This document shows, piece by piece, positions 33,348-42,553 of a stretch of 64,000 nt of DNA. The notes below the pieces were generated by a model. The model saw only the letters and a list, made by a program, of their open reading frames with translations, had not been told where the DNA came from and searched no databases. The translations under genes and the position numbers were made by a program. The stretch's first letter is position 1. Each line of letters begins with the position of its first letter. Source of the stretch: Thermohalobaculum sp039026375 (GTDB lineage Bacteria > Pseudomonadota > Alphaproteobacteria > Rhodobacterales > Rhodobacteraceae); contig JBCCML010000009.1 of the NCBI GenBank assembly GCA_039026375.1, positions 1-64,000 of the forward strand, written 5' to 3'.

Positions 33348-35815
33348 GACCCCTTCGCCGGGACCAGTGTCATGGTGCCAAGGCTGCCGGCCCGCGCATC
33401 GTCATCCGACATCGACATCGGAATCATGTCGCCTCGCGCCCACAATTCTGAGAGGTGGTCGTAGTACTGCGAGAACGGATGGCCGCTTTGTCCGGTCGCA
33501 ATGATCATCAACGAGCCATCGAGATCGGCAAAGTCATAGACGACGCGAAGGCCCGCGGCGTGGACGTTGCGGAATGGGGCACTACCACGCCCCGGCGTTA
33601 GGCCACGCAGGAGCGTATGGTTCCCGCCGCCAGTTTCCTGTTCGATGTTGAACAGGATACCCAACGGATTGAGATGACCGAGCGGTGTGTGGCGATGCAC
33701 AGCCACGTGTTCCGCGCCCCAACGCCAAGCTTCTGGGGCTGTGCCGTGGTCGCGCGCCAGTCGGGCGAGGGCGTCATCTAAGGCGAGCGAAGCCATATTA
33801 CGGCAGGTCTCGATCTCGGGTGTTTTGTCGACGTCGCACCAGATGCCCGCCCCATCAATGTCTCTGAAGACACGCTCAACGAATAGGGGTCGCGGACCTT
33901 CGAAATCTTCGAAAACGGGACCTAGCTCATCCGCGGCCAGCCGTCGTGTCAGGGCGCGCAACCATTCTTTGAAGATCAAAGGTTCCGGCGCGTGCGGGTC
34001 CATGGCTCCATTCCATTCGGCCAACAATTCCAGGGCACGGCGACGCAACGGCTCCTCGATCAGTGGTGTGCCTTCGCGCCACCAAAGGTCGCGCGCCATC
34101 AGTGGCAGCAATGAGCGCGCCATCTCGGAGATCGAGTCGTTCTGCAGGGCCACAAACCCATCGCGTGAGTGGAACGCTCGGGCTCCCAGCTCCTTTTCCA
34201 GGCGTAGCATGCGATAAGGTGGTGCCCAGTCAAAGCTGAGATGGTTGGGGTAGGGCTGATCCGTGACGCGGTTATTGGCGTTGGCCACAGCGCCTCCGGC
34301 TGGACGGATAACACGGGGATTTTCTTCAAATGATAGGGCACCCTGCCAATCGTTTTCGCTGATGGCGCCGCCAGACGGCACGCGACCCTGGCTTAGGCTG
34401 GTGTTTTGACGTTTGGGCAGCCGACCGGCCACCACCATGCCAACACCAGCGCTGTCCGCCAACATTAAGTTCTGTGCCGGTGCAACGGCCTTTGATGCTG
34501 CGGTGATGCCTTCTTCGACCGATTGCGCCAGCATCACCTCCAGCCCTGCGGTCATGGTGGTGTCGTCATCGGCCAAAGCGGTCCAGGCCAACGCCGTCAC
34601 GTGCCCTTCAGGGGTGATCAGATGGGCATCGAATTGCCGCCCGGTCAGAACTGGGCCATGGCGTGTCGACTTGACCACTTCAGTCTCGGGCAGCGCGTCC
34701 TTCACCTCGATCCGGATGCTTCGGGTAGCGAAGTCGGCCCAACTCCCGTCTGGCATTTCATATTGCTCGGGATTGATGGGATTAGTCCTGGAGACATAGA
34801 GGTCTTGGTCATCCAACCCGGTGGTGGTCAGTCCCCACGCAAGCTCCTGGTTGCGGCCGATCAGGATCAACGGCGCCCCCGGTAGCGTCCCGCCGATAGC
34901 CGCGAGCCCCGGTGCCTGAATGTCGGCCAGATACCAGATCCCAGGGGCTGCTAGCCATAGGTGCGGATCGTTGGCCATCAGCGGCCTGCCCGACGCCGTG
35001 CGTGTGCCGTCGACAGCCCAAGAATTTGATGCGCCGGCGGCCTCTGGGAATGGGGCCAAACCAAATGCGGCCAGCATCTCGTCTTGTTCTTCGGGTGCGA
35101 AGGCGCGGTCAGCCCCCGGCAGCACAACAGTTGGCCGTTTGGGTGCGACCTGCGCAGCAACAGGATACTCTGGCAGAATGTCTGCCACGCGGTCAGGGTC
35201 CAGGGTCAGCATGGTGCGCGCTCTCCGAACCTCGGACGCTGCAGCATTCGACAGTCTCAGCGCCATCAGCTTCAAGATCGCCAAACTGTCCGCCGGGGTC
35301 CAGGGACTGATCGCGGTTGGGAAGGCAAAGAACTCCGGTGCGCCACGACCCAATGCGCGCTCGTTGACCTGACGGATCCATGCATTGATGCCCGCCGCGT
35401 GTGCATCCAGCATGCGGCGAGCTTGGGGACTCTGCACGGCCAGAGACCGCGAAGCATGGCCGTAAAGGTCTAGCGTTTTGACGAGGCGATCCACCTTCAC
35501 CGTGTGGGCGCCCAAGAGCGCCGAAAGCCGGCCTTGCGCCGCACGACGGCTCAACTCCATTTGCCAAAGCCGGTCCTGCGCTTGGACCAGGCCTAACGCG
35601 AAGAACGCGTCATGTGTCGTGCTGGCCCTAATATGCGGTACTGCATGCGCGTCGCGGATCACGGTGACTTGGGCGTCCAGACCAACGACTTCTATGCGCC
35701 CTTCGTAGTCGGGCAAGGACCGAGAAACCAGATACCAACCCAGCAGCAAGGCAACCGCCGTCAGCACGGCTAGCGCGCCAAAGATACGGATCAGCCATTT
35801 CAGGATCGCGTTCAT
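33344..35815 (-). CDS. Penicillin acylase family N-terminal-nucleophile hydrolase
   Basis: The 823-residue precursor starts with a membrane anchor or signal (residues 5-31), so it acts in the periplasm. The N-terminal chain contains TVIRDAHAVPHIRASTTHDA and ALGLVQAQDRLWQMEL. Autocatalytic cleavage before S263 in GASNSWAV would expose the Ser nucleophile, followed by PLMANDPHLWLAAPGIWY. These match the penicillin/cephalosporin acylase and quorum-quenching acyl-homoserine-lactone acylase family. ANANNRVTDQPYP supplies the expected Asn. GGAGAG lies near the ATG at 35815. The longer frame to 35917 has no such site. It is translationally coupled to the CoA transferase gene downstream. Confidence 0.9.
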   Translation of the reverse strand: MNAILKWLIRIFGALAVLTAVALLLGWYLVSRSLPDYEGRIEVVGLDAQVTVIRDAHAVPHIRASTTHDAFFALGLVQAQDRLWQMELSRRAAQGRLSALLGAHTVKVDRLVKTLDLYGHASRSLAVQSPQARRMLDAHAAGINAWIRQVNERALGRGAPEFFAFPTAISPWTPADSLAILKLMALRLSNAAASEVRRARTMLTLDPDRVADILPEYPVAAQVAPKRPTVVLPGADRAFAPEEQDEMLAAFGLAPFPEAAGASNSWAVDGTRTASGRPLMANDPHLWLAAPGIWYLADIQAPGLAAIGGTLPGAPLILIGRNQELAWGLTTTGLDDQDLYVSRTNPINPEQYEMPDGSWADFATRSIRIEVKDALPETEVVKSTRHGPVLTGRQFDAHLITPEGHVTALAWTALADDDTTMTAGLEVMLAQSVEEGITAASKAVAPAQNLMLADSAGVGMVVAGRLPKRQNTSLSQGRVPSGGAISENDWQGALSFEENPRVIRPAGGAVANANNRVTDQPYPNHLSFDWAPPYRMLRLEKELGARAFHSRDGFVALQNDSISEMARSLLPLMARDLWWREGTPLIEEPLRRRALELLAEWNGAMDPHAPEPLIFKEWLRALTRRLAADELGPVFEDFEGPRPLFVERVFRDIDGAGIWCDVDKTPEIETCRNMASLALDDALARLARDHGTAPEAWRWGAEHVAVHRHTPLGHLNPLGILFNIEQETGGGNHTLLRGLTPGRGSAPFRNVHAAGLRVVYDFADLDGSLMIIATGQSGHPFSQYYDHLSELWARGDMIPMSMSDDDARAGSLGTMTLVPAKGS

Positions 35816-35933
35816 CGCTCTCCATGCGATAGTGGGCGGCCACGGCACCGGCGCCCTTGACCGCGGCCCGCTCTTGGCAGAAGCAAGGCCCGCGTTCAAC
35901 CGGCGCGTGGGCAGCATATGGGAGGAGGCCGCG

Positions 35934-36800
35934 ATGGCAAAGGTGGCATTTCTGGGTCTTGGCGTAATGGGCTATCCGATGGCGGGCCACCTGGTCGCTG
36001 CTGGCCATCAGGTAACAGTCTACAATCGCACATCGACAAAAGCCGACGCCTGGGTTGCCCAGCACGGCGGGGCCATGGGCAACACCCCCGCCGAAACGGC
36101 GGCAGGCGCTGAGTACGTAATGATGTGCGTCGGGAATGACGATGATGTGCGCAGCGTTGTCTACGGCGACACCGGTGCATTGGGGGCCATGGCTGCAGGC
36201 GCGATCCTGGTTGATCACACCACTGCCTCTGCGTCGCTGGCCCGTGAACTCGGCGAAGCTGCGACCAAACAGGGCATTGGTTTTGTCGATGCGCCGGTCT
36301 CTGGCGGTCAGGCAGGTGCTGAAAACGGTCAGCTGGCAGTCATGTGCGGGGGAGAAGACGCCACCTTTGCGAAGGCTGAGCCCGTGATGGACGCCTATGC
36401 CAAATCGATCAAGCTGCTGGGTGGCGTCGGCGCCGGGCAGTTGACCAAAATGGTCAATCAGATTTGTATTGCCGGCTTGGTTCAGGGCTTGTCAGAAGGG
36501 CTGAACTTTGCAGTTCAGGCGGGTCTGGACGGCGAGGCAGTGATCGAGGCGATCCAAGGGGGCGCTGCGGGTTCCTGGCAGATGGTCAACCGCCACAAAA
36601 CGATGCTGCAAGATCACTACGAACACGGCTTTGCTGTGGATTGGATGCGCAAAGACTTGGGCATCTGCCTTGACGAGGCCAAAAGCAATGGCGCCAGATT
36701 GCCTGTCACAGCCGTGGTCGACCAGTTCTATGGGGAAGTCCAGGACATGGGTGGTGGGCGTTGGGACACAAGCAGCCTGATGAAACGCCTCGTGCGATAG
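35934..36800 (+). CDS. 3-hydroxyisobutyrate dehydrogenase-family NAD(P) oxidoreductase
   Basis: The 288-residue enzyme is a beta-hydroxyacid dehydrogenase. It has the coenzyme motif VAFLGLGVMGYPMAGHL, the substrate motif FVDAPVSGGQAGAENGQLAVM, and the catalytic lysine K172 in GAGQLTKMVNQICIAG. It resembles the glyoxylate/succinic-semialdehyde reductase and 3-hydroxyisobutyrate dehydrogenase branches. The exact substrate is not fixed. ATG 35934 follows a strong GGGAGGAGG ribosome site. It is divergent from the acylase gene, with 118 bp between starts. Confidence 0.9.
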   Translation: MAKVAFLGLGVMGYPMAGHLVAAGHQVTVYNRTSTKADAWVAQHGGAMGNTPAETAAGAEYVMMCVGNDDDVRSVVYGDTGALGAMAAGAILVDHTTASASLARELGEAATKQGIGFVDAPVSGGQAGAENGQLAVMCGGEDATFAKAEPVMDAYAKSIKLLGGVGAGQLTKMVNQICIAGLVQGLSEGLNFAVQAGLDGEAVIEAIQGGAAGSWQMVNRHKTMLQDHYEHGFAVDWMRKDLGICLDEAKSNGARLPVTAVVDQFYGEVQDMGGGRWDTSSLMKRLVR

Positions 36801-36831
36801 GCGATCGGTCAGCTTAACAACAGCCTGCTGG

Positions 36832-37761
36832 CTAGCTGGACGCGATTGCAGCGAAGCTGCGGATAGCGTCACAGATGCGTAAGAAGGCGTCGTTGGCGCG
36901 CCGTGCACGGTGGCGCGCTCTTAGATGCCCATGAGGCAGCTCTTGCTCGATCACAACCTCGGCGGGGACACCGGCGTCCGTCAAGCGAAGCACAAACGCG
37001 GCGCCGTCGTCGCGCAACGGATCATGATCCGCCACCGAAATGAAGCAGGGTGGTGCTTTGGCCACATCAGCTGCTGACAGTGGGTCAAAGCGGGCATCTG
37101 CTATCGGCACTTGCCCTCCGGCGCGTTGCCGGCGGTAGGCAATCACATCGCTCGTGCGAAGCAGGCGCGCCTCGGCATTGTCCCCGTACGATGCCAAGTC
37201 CCGCGTCAGGCCGCCCAGGTCGGGATAGATAAGTACTTGCGCAACAATCCGGCGATCACCCTCAAGCGCAACCGCAGCCGCCAAGTTGCCGCCGGCCGAA
37301 TCGCCGACGATGACCAGCGGCTGATCGCCAAACGCGTCTACTGCGGACACAGCATCTTGGAAGGCTGCTGGGTGAGGATACTCCGGTGCCAAACGATACG
37401 TGGCAGCAACCACCTCGCAGCCCGATTTCGCCGCGATGTCAGCGCAGATACTGGCGTGGCTCTCCAAGCTGCCCAATGAGTAGCCCCCGCCGTGAAGGTA
37501 GAGCACCCGGGCAGGGCCAGGATCTTTTGGCCAATAACGTCTGGCAGGCAGTGGTCCGATGCCACCATGGAACATCAAGTCTTCGATGGCCAATCCTACT
37601 GGCAAAGGCGCGCTGAAGTGCTGCGCCATGCGTTCGTAGTCCGCGCGTTCAAGAGCGATGTCTCGACTTGGACTGTCGGCGTATAGCTGCTCGGTTTCCT
37701 TGATGAAGCTCAGAACTTCGGGGTCAGTGATGGACGTCTTCAACGCGCTTTCTCTCCGCAT
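36832..37761 (-). CDS. Alpha/beta hydrolase, hormone-sensitive-lipase family esterase
   Basis: The 309-residue cytoplasmic esterase has the HSL-family oxyanion motif HGGG (residues 90-93 in YLHGGGYSLGS) and the nucleophile S155 in GDSAGG. The acid Asp lies in SVADHDPLRDDG, and the His is in ELPHGHLRAR. TYRLAPEYPHPAAFQD is typical of the family. These enzymes hydrolyse short-chain esters. No partner genes are evident. It converges with the hydroxyisobutyrate dehydrogenase-like gene, with 31 nt between stops. The Shine-Dalgarno before ATG 37761 is weak. Confidence 0.88.
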   Translation of the reverse strand: MRRESALKTSITDPEVLSFIKETEQLYADSPSRDIALERADYERMAQHFSAPLPVGLAIEDLMFHGGIGPLPARRYWPKDPGPARVLYLHGGGYSLGSLESHASICADIAAKSGCEVVAATYRLAPEYPHPAAFQDAVSAVDAFGDQPLVIVGDSAGGNLAAAVALEGDRRIVAQVLIYPDLGGLTRDLASYGDNAEARLLRTSDVIAYRRQRAGGQVPIADARFDPLSAADVAKAPPCFISVADHDPLRDDGAAFVLRLTDAGVPAEVVIEQELPHGHLRARHRARRANDAFLRICDAIRSFAAIASS

Positions 37762-37893
37762 GTTACTTCACTTGATCGCAAGGCGCCCGAGTGCCGGACC
37801 CATCCGACCCATGTCTGCTGCAGCGGCCATCCATCGCTGACTTGACCTGGCCCTTCCGCAGCCCACCCTGATCGCGAACCACCGGAGGGTTCA

Positions 37894-38304
37894 ATGATCA
37901 AAGTTTTTCGCGCGATGTGTATCGCAATTCTGTTGTTCGCGGCGCCTGCACATGCAGAAGAGCCCGCGGATTTGATCCAATCCGCCATCGAGGATCAGCT
38001 ATCTGCGTTTCAGCAAAACGATGCAGCCACAGCATTCCAGTTCGCGTCACCCAGCATTCAAAGTAAGTTCGGTAATGCTGAGACATTCGCAAGGATGGTG
38101 CAGCAGGGGTATCCGATGGTCTGGCGGCCGCGGAGTCACCGGATGGGTGAGCTGGTGCAAACCGAGGTAGGTCCGGTTCAAGTGGTCGTGTTCGAGGACA
38201 CTTCCGGCCGTCTCTACGAAGCGGGATATCTGATGCAGGAAGTCGACGGTGTGTGGCGGATCAATGGCGTCAAGTTGCGCGCTCTGCCCGCGCTTGGCGC
38301 ATGA
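37894..38304 (+). CDS. Secreted DUF4864 protein
   Basis: The 136-residue protein has a signal peptide (residues 1-21, ending HAEE). Its mature domain is of the DUF4864 type: IQSAIEDQLSAFQQNDAATAF, ASPSIQSKFGNAETFARMV, GYPMVWRPRS and a C-terminal MQEVDGVWRINGVKL. This NTF2/SnoaL-like small fold is common in Rhodobacterales. The role is unknown. GGAGGG precedes the ATG by a few bases. It converges with the outer-membrane-like protein gene, with only 6 nt between stops. Confidence 0.82.
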   Translation: MIKVFRAMCIAILLFAAPAHAEEPADLIQSAIEDQLSAFQQNDAATAFQFASPSIQSKFGNAETFARMVQQGYPMVWRPRSHRMGELVQTEVGPVQVVVFEDTSGRLYEAGYLMQEVDGVWRINGVKLRALPALGA

Positions 38305-38310
38305 CACAGG

Positions 38311-39102
38311 TCAGAAACGCTTCCACACGCTGACTTGCACGGTCAATCCGTCGTCTGGGTTGGCCGCGTCCCAGAGAACGCCGAGTTGGATTGTGCTAGG
38401 GTAAAGCGGCCCTTCCGGCTTTTTGTCGTTACTGCCGAGGATCGGCCAGAACGTGTAAGCGATAGATGGCGCCAACTTGAGAGTTGGGCTCTCTCTCTCG
38501 CCAAGCGGTACCGATGCAAACACACTGAACAGGCCCAGAACGCCGTTCGTTGGGGTATGGCCCAGCGTGATATCCCCCTTTAGCTCCTCATCCAAACCTT
38601 CGCCCCTGATACGCAGCCCAGCAGCACCCGAGACGAAGCTATCTCCCCAGTCCCACTGCACCCCGCGACCGTACTGCACGCGCAGGTCAACTTCGCTGGC
38701 CGAGTCGGGGCGGTTGTCACCTAGGCCATTGCCCAACCAGCGCTCGACCGGAAAACTCACGCCGGCCTGAACGGACATCACATCGCCGTAGTCGCCCTGC
38801 CAAAGCAGATGACGGACATGGGCACCGATGCGGGCCTCGACAACATCGTCTGTGGTCGAGAACTCGCCATATGCTGTCAGGCCCAGTGTCAATTCGGGAA
38901 GCAGGCCGTACTCCGCGAACAGCTGTGCCGTGTTCGAATCCTCTTCAGGAACCCCGCTAAACAAGCTGGAGATTGGGGCGACCTTGCGGCCCGACGTGGC
39001 GATGACCAGAAGCTGACCCTCTGGCTGTGGCCAAGCTCCGCCCTGTGCCGCGCCGGTGAAGAACGCTGTTACAATAATGCCCGCTATCAGGGCACTTTTC
39101 AT
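38311..39102 (-). CDS. Putative outer-membrane beta-barrel protein
   Basis: The 263-residue protein begins with a signal peptide (residues 1-21, ending AQGGA). Its mature part alternates polar and hydrophobic residues in strand-like stretches (LTLGLTAYGEFSTTDDVVEA, DLRVQYGRGVQWDWGDSFVS, TLKLAPSIAYTFWPILG). It ends in aromatic-rich VQVSVWKRF with a C-terminal Phe, the usual mark of an outer-membrane barrel. No specific family recognised. GGAG lies before the ATG. It is downstream of nothing on its strand except, after 77 nt, the RlpA-like gene. Confidence 0.65.
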   Translation of the reverse strand: MKSALIAGIIVTAFFTGAAQGGAWPQPEGQLLVIATSGRKVAPISSLFSGVPEEDSNTAQLFAEYGLLPELTLGLTAYGEFSTTDDVVEARIGAHVRHLLWQGDYGDVMSVQAGVSFPVERWLGNGLGDNRPDSASEVDLRVQYGRGVQWDWGDSFVSGAAGLRIRGEGLDEELKGDITLGHTPTNGVLGLFSVFASVPLGERESPTLKLAPSIAYTFWPILGSNDKKPEGPLYPSTIQLGVLWDAANPDDGLTVQVSVWKRF

Positions 39103-39179
39103 CGCTCACTCCGTACTGGAGACGGGGTGAGCTATCGTTAAATTTAGTTAATGCAGCGTTACGTGACGATCACCGGCTT

Positions 39180-40835
39180 CTACTGCCGTCTCGTCCGGCT
39201 GCGCTGTTCAGCACTCGTCGACGCCTGTCTTAGCGCGATGACCTGGATATCTGACCAACCGCCAGCCCGCATGCCCAGTGCGGAGGCGACCGCGTCTGAC
39301 ACCTGCACGGCGCCGCCCTGATTGTGCACACTCGCGATCACGGACGCGTTGCGACCGGCGATCAGCACAAACCTGCTGGGCACGCCGCCCGGCACGTTCA
39401 CCCAGTATCCGCGCGAACCGCTGTTCCCGCTCCAGTAGACGCGCTCGGCCTTGGCATAAAGATCGTCAGCCAAGATCAGTCCGCGCGACGAGAGGATCCG
39501 GTCGACGCCGCTGCGCCCCCCAGATTCGTCGCCGCTTGCAACCAATTGTAGGCGACGCGCGGGGTTGCCATACGCGCCCAACAGCTGGTCGACGGCCTCT
39601 GGCGTTGCCTGGGACAACACCCCTGGGTCCAAACGGATCGAGAACGGCTCGTTACGCGCGCGCTGCGGCGTGACGCTTGCCACCCGTATTGGGGCAATGT
39701 CGGGTTGCTCGGGCAGCGCTTCGGATGCTGTCGGCAGCCCAAGGCCTGGCGACGGGATCCGCACAATACCCGCTCCTACGCTTCCAGACGGCGCCAGTGC
39801 GGCGATTTGCTGGATCTGCTGGGTCGATGTGACCTCCGGCTGTGGGATGCCAAAACTGCGTACAGGCTGGACCGGTGCGGAGGCGCGCACAGCGCTGCCC
39901 GAACTTGCCCCCGGATTGGTCAGCACGACACGGGCGCCCTGTACCGCTGGCTGAGCAACCGGATTGGCCGTGCGGGTCGGCTCGTCGACCAAGCCGAAGA
40001 ACTGGCCCAAGCGGCTGAAAAAACGCCCAACCGCCGTCGACCCCTCGTCGGATTGTACCGGGGCGGCGATGCCGGAAGACGACACCAACGTGCCTTGGTT
40101 GCCGCCGCTGATCGGATCTGTCGCCGCATAGGAGAATTGCGCGACATTGGCCAGATTAAAACGCGCGATCCGAATGGTGGCGTAATCCGACGGGTTTGGG
40201 TTTCGCGCGACGGTCACCATTGCGTCGACGACACGACTGTGGGGCGCCGCGACCGGCACCGGGATTGTATTGAAATCCGAAGGGCCGGCTTTGGCCACGG
40301 TCACGATCGCGGTTTCCAGCAGAGTCTCTGACGAACCCCCCGAAGTTACCTGGAGAGGCGCAGACGGCACAGACGTCGGCGCGGCTGCGATACCGGGGCC
40401 GGCAGCCCCGGCACAATTGCTGCCCGTGCACTCCAAGCCATCCATCCAGGCCAACGCGATGTCGCGAACGTCGCCGGGGTTGTCTGCCAGGCTGATCCGC
40501 CCCGTATGCCCCAGAAGCGCACCGGTTAACTGATCGCGAATGGTCACCGTCATGGTGTCTGCGGACAGAACCTTTACTTCCATCCGCACGGGATGCGTCC
40601 CGTAGAAGTAAATCTGATTGGCCTTGTGCAGCCCCTGGCGCACCCGCGACTCAAGAGTCGCTGCGTCCACACTCCCAGATGCAACCTCAGATGCGACGGA
40701 AACCGAGACGCGCTCCACTGACCACATTTCGCCAGGAAAGTCCGCCTTAGCGATGGTTGGAGACAACAGCAGCGCCGAAACACACGCAGTTAGCCGCGCG
40801 GCACGTTTGAATTCGCGCAAGTGTAGACCAGCCAT
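39180..40835 (-). CDS. Exported protein with C-terminal RlpA-like double-psi barrel
   Basis: The 551-residue protein has a signal peptide (hydrophobic residues about 15-29, ending AKADF). A beta-rich first domain has a CTGSNCAG pair. A long Ala/Pro/Ser/Val linker includes two copies of a VTVA..-PSD(F/Y).TI motif near residues 173-190 and 208-226. The C-terminal part (ILADDLYAKAERVYWSGN, then ASVHNQGGAVQVSDAVASALGM) resembles the RlpA double-psi beta-barrel and its V.D.S..A...LGM ending. RlpA proteins act on peptidoglycan or at the septum. That role is inference here. ATG 40835 follows GGAGGG. The upstream start at 40898 is less likely. Confidence 0.6.
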   Translation of the reverse strand: MAGLHLREFKRAARLTACVSALLLSPTIAKADFPGEMWSVERVSVSVASEVASGSVDAATLESRVRQGLHKANQIYFYGTHPVRMEVKVLSADTMTVTIRDQLTGALLGHTGRISLADNPGDVRDIALAWMDGLECTGSNCAGAAGPGIAAAPTSVPSAPLQVTSGGSSETLLETAIVTVAKAGPSDFNTIPVPVAAPHSRVVDAMVTVARNPNPSDYATIRIARFNLANVAQFSYAATDPISGGNQGTLVSSSGIAAPVQSDEGSTAVGRFFSRLGQFFGLVDEPTRTANPVAQPAVQGARVVLTNPGASSGSAVRASAPVQPVRSFGIPQPEVTSTQQIQQIAALAPSGSVGAGIVRIPSPGLGLPTASEALPEQPDIAPIRVASVTPQRARNEPFSIRLDPGVLSQATPEAVDQLLGAYGNPARRLQLVASGDESGGRSGVDRILSSRGLILADDLYAKAERVYWSGNSGSRGYWVNVPGGVPSRFVLIAGRNASVIASVHNQGGAVQVSDAVASALGMRAGGWSDIQVIALRQASTSAEQRSRTRRQ

Positions 40836-40930
40836 TATGACCCTCCAACGTTCGCTCCCCACGCTCCGTACTAAGCATATTCGCACTGCTTTTCGCAATT
40901 GCCTTAAGGGAGGCTTAAATGGCGCCAGAC

Positions 40931-42112
40931 CTAGGGTTCGGACTCGTCAATAGTTGTGACCCGGCAGGATGTTGTCTTCCCAAGACATGTCTCCAGGGCC
41001 TTTGCAGCGGCATCCGCGGGGCTTGGATAGGCGCTGGCATAGGCGGCTTTGCCGTCCTCTCCTATCGCGAAGGCGCGGTGCATCTCGGCGCCCAGGAACT
41101 CTAGCCAAAGCGCCTTGGACGCGGCGGAAAGCCCAGATGGAGCTGGCTTGTCAAGCGCGACGCCGTCCGGGGCAGCGGTCCAGGTCGGCAGGCCCAGATC
41201 CCGCAGGAATTCATCCATCGCTGGGCGCCACAGCATTGTATTGCCCCGTTGGAACAGGCGGTGACCGTCTTCTGCGTGCAGGATGTCATCGTACATCACC
41301 AATCGGGATGGTGCCTGGAATCCTGCAAAGTGCGCCTCGACCAGCTCTGGCCAGAAGAACCGATCCGTCCGAGCATAAAGCCACAGCGACGGCCGGGCGC
41401 CAGGGTGCCCAAAGGTGTGGAAGGCCTTTGTCAGGCCATCGGCGTTGCAGTTCCGGCCATCCGAGACCGATCCTCTCCCACCCGAAAAGTTGATGACCCC
41501 GACCAATCCGGGCGGCGGATCGGCCGCCAAGGCTAGGGATGCGAAACCGCCCCCGGACACGCCCATGGTCATCAGGCGGTCCGGGTCAACGCGCGGGTCA
41601 TCCGACAGATAGGCTAGCGCTGCTCGCAAATCCTTGGCGCCCTGGCGGCCACCACGCATGTAGCCGTCTGCATCAGCGGCGGCGCAGCTTTCAGCATACC
41701 ATTCGTCATAGGTGCCGCTGGAGGCGCCAAAACCCCGTCTTGCCAGCACCAGGGCGATATAGCCGCGTCGGGCAAACTCACTTGCCAGCCAGCCATAGCG
41801 ATGCAGCCGCAGGCCCCGATGCGTGTTTCTCCGCGGATTGCCGTGGGTGATGACGATAGCCGGACGGTTGTCGCCTGCCCGCGCATCCGCGGGCGTGGCC
41901 CACAGCACTTCCAGGCGATGTGCCCCGTCACCAGCGATTTCGACGTCGATAAAGCCAGGAGTCATCCTGATATCCGTCAGCCCCAGCGCCGTCACCAGGC
42001 GCGGTTCAGCCTGTGGTAATGCCGCGTATGCGGGCGTTTCCCGCACCTCGGGCTCGGCCTGGGCCATCGCAGCCCACAGCCCCAGGGCCAACACGACCAG
42101 CGAGTGTCTCAT
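40931..42112 (-). CDS. Secreted alpha/beta hydrolase with DUF4189-like tail
   Basis: The 393-residue protein has a signal peptide (residues 1-19, AQA-E). Its alpha/beta hydrolase core has PAIVITHGNPRR, ALVLARRGFGASSG, nucleophile S186 in MGVSGGGF, LYARTDRFFWP (acid) and DILHAEDGHRLF (His), like dienelactone-hydrolase-type peptidases. Residues from about 343 on, MHRAFAIGEDGKAAYASAYP followed by AAAKALETCLGKTTSCRV, look like a DUF4189 module (Ala/Gly-rich with two Cys). The start ATG overlaps the MaoC stop as ATGA, so it is the third gene of a DinB-MaoC-hydrolase operon. Confidence 0.8.
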   Translation of the reverse strand: MRHSLVVLALGLWAAMAQAEPEVRETPAYAALPQAEPRLVTALGLTDIRMTPGFIDVEIAGDGAHRLEVLWATPADARAGDNRPAIVITHGNPRRNTHRGLRLHRYGWLASEFARRGYIALVLARRGFGASSGTYDEWYAESCAAADADGYMRGGRQGAKDLRAALAYLSDDPRVDPDRLMTMGVSGGGFASLALAADPPPGLVGVINFSGGRGSVSDGRNCNADGLTKAFHTFGHPGARPSLWLYARTDRFFWPELVEAHFAGFQAPSRLVMYDDILHAEDGHRLFQRGNTMLWRPAMDEFLRDLGLPTWTAAPDGVALDKPAPSGLSAASKALWLEFLGAEMHRAFAIGEDGKAAYASAYPSPADAAAKALETCLGKTTSCRVTTIDESEP

Positions 42113-42549
42113 CCCGGCCGACGGACGCAGATACCCACCGAACGATAGGTCATCACTACCTCCTCCCGCTGATTGCTGACGGTGTGGTCGAAGGTGACAT
42201 ATCCCCGGTCATCCCGAGAGGAGGAGGCCCGCACCTCCACCACAGTAAACACCACCGACAGCGTGTCGCCCGGGCGCACCGGCTTCAGCCAACGGACGTG
42301 GTCCATCCCTGGCGAACCCTGGCTGGCCTCGTTCCAGACATTCGCCTCGATCACCAGATCGAAGGCCGTCAGCAGCGTGTGAAAGCCCGAGGCGATCAGC
42401 CCGCCATAGATCGACTGTTTGGCCGCCTCCGGGTCCAGGTGAAAGCTTTGGCGGTCCCACTGCTGGGCGAAGGCGATGATCGCCGCTTCATCAAGGGTCC
42501 TGGTCCCGGTGTGGAACGCTTGGCCGGGGGTAAAGTCCTCGAAGAACAA
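42109..42549 (-). CDS. MaoC family (R)-hydratase-like protein
   Basis: The 146-residue hotdog-fold protein matches MaoC-like dehydratases: FFEDFTPGQAFHTGTRTLDEA, AFAQQWDRQSFHLDPEAAKQ (catalytic Asp/His pair of the hydratase 2 motif) and IYGGLIASGFHTLLTAFDL. They hydrate trans-2-enoyl-CoA to (R)-3-hydroxyacyl-CoA. No ATG lies at the expected start. A TTG at 42549, four bases after the dinB stop region and behind a GAAGG stretch, gives the family-typical N terminus. An ATG at 42600 inside dinB would add an unrelated peptide. Coupled to the downstream hydrolase (ATGA). Confidence 0.83.
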   Translation of the reverse strand: MFFEDFTPGQAFHTGTRTLDEAAIIAFAQQWDRQSFHLDPEAAKQSIYGGLIASGFHTLLTAFDLVIEANVWNEASQGSPGMDHVRWLKPVRPGDTLSVVFTVVEVRASSSRDDRGYVTFDHTVSNQREEVVMTYRSVGICVRRPG

Positions 42550-42553
42550 GACC

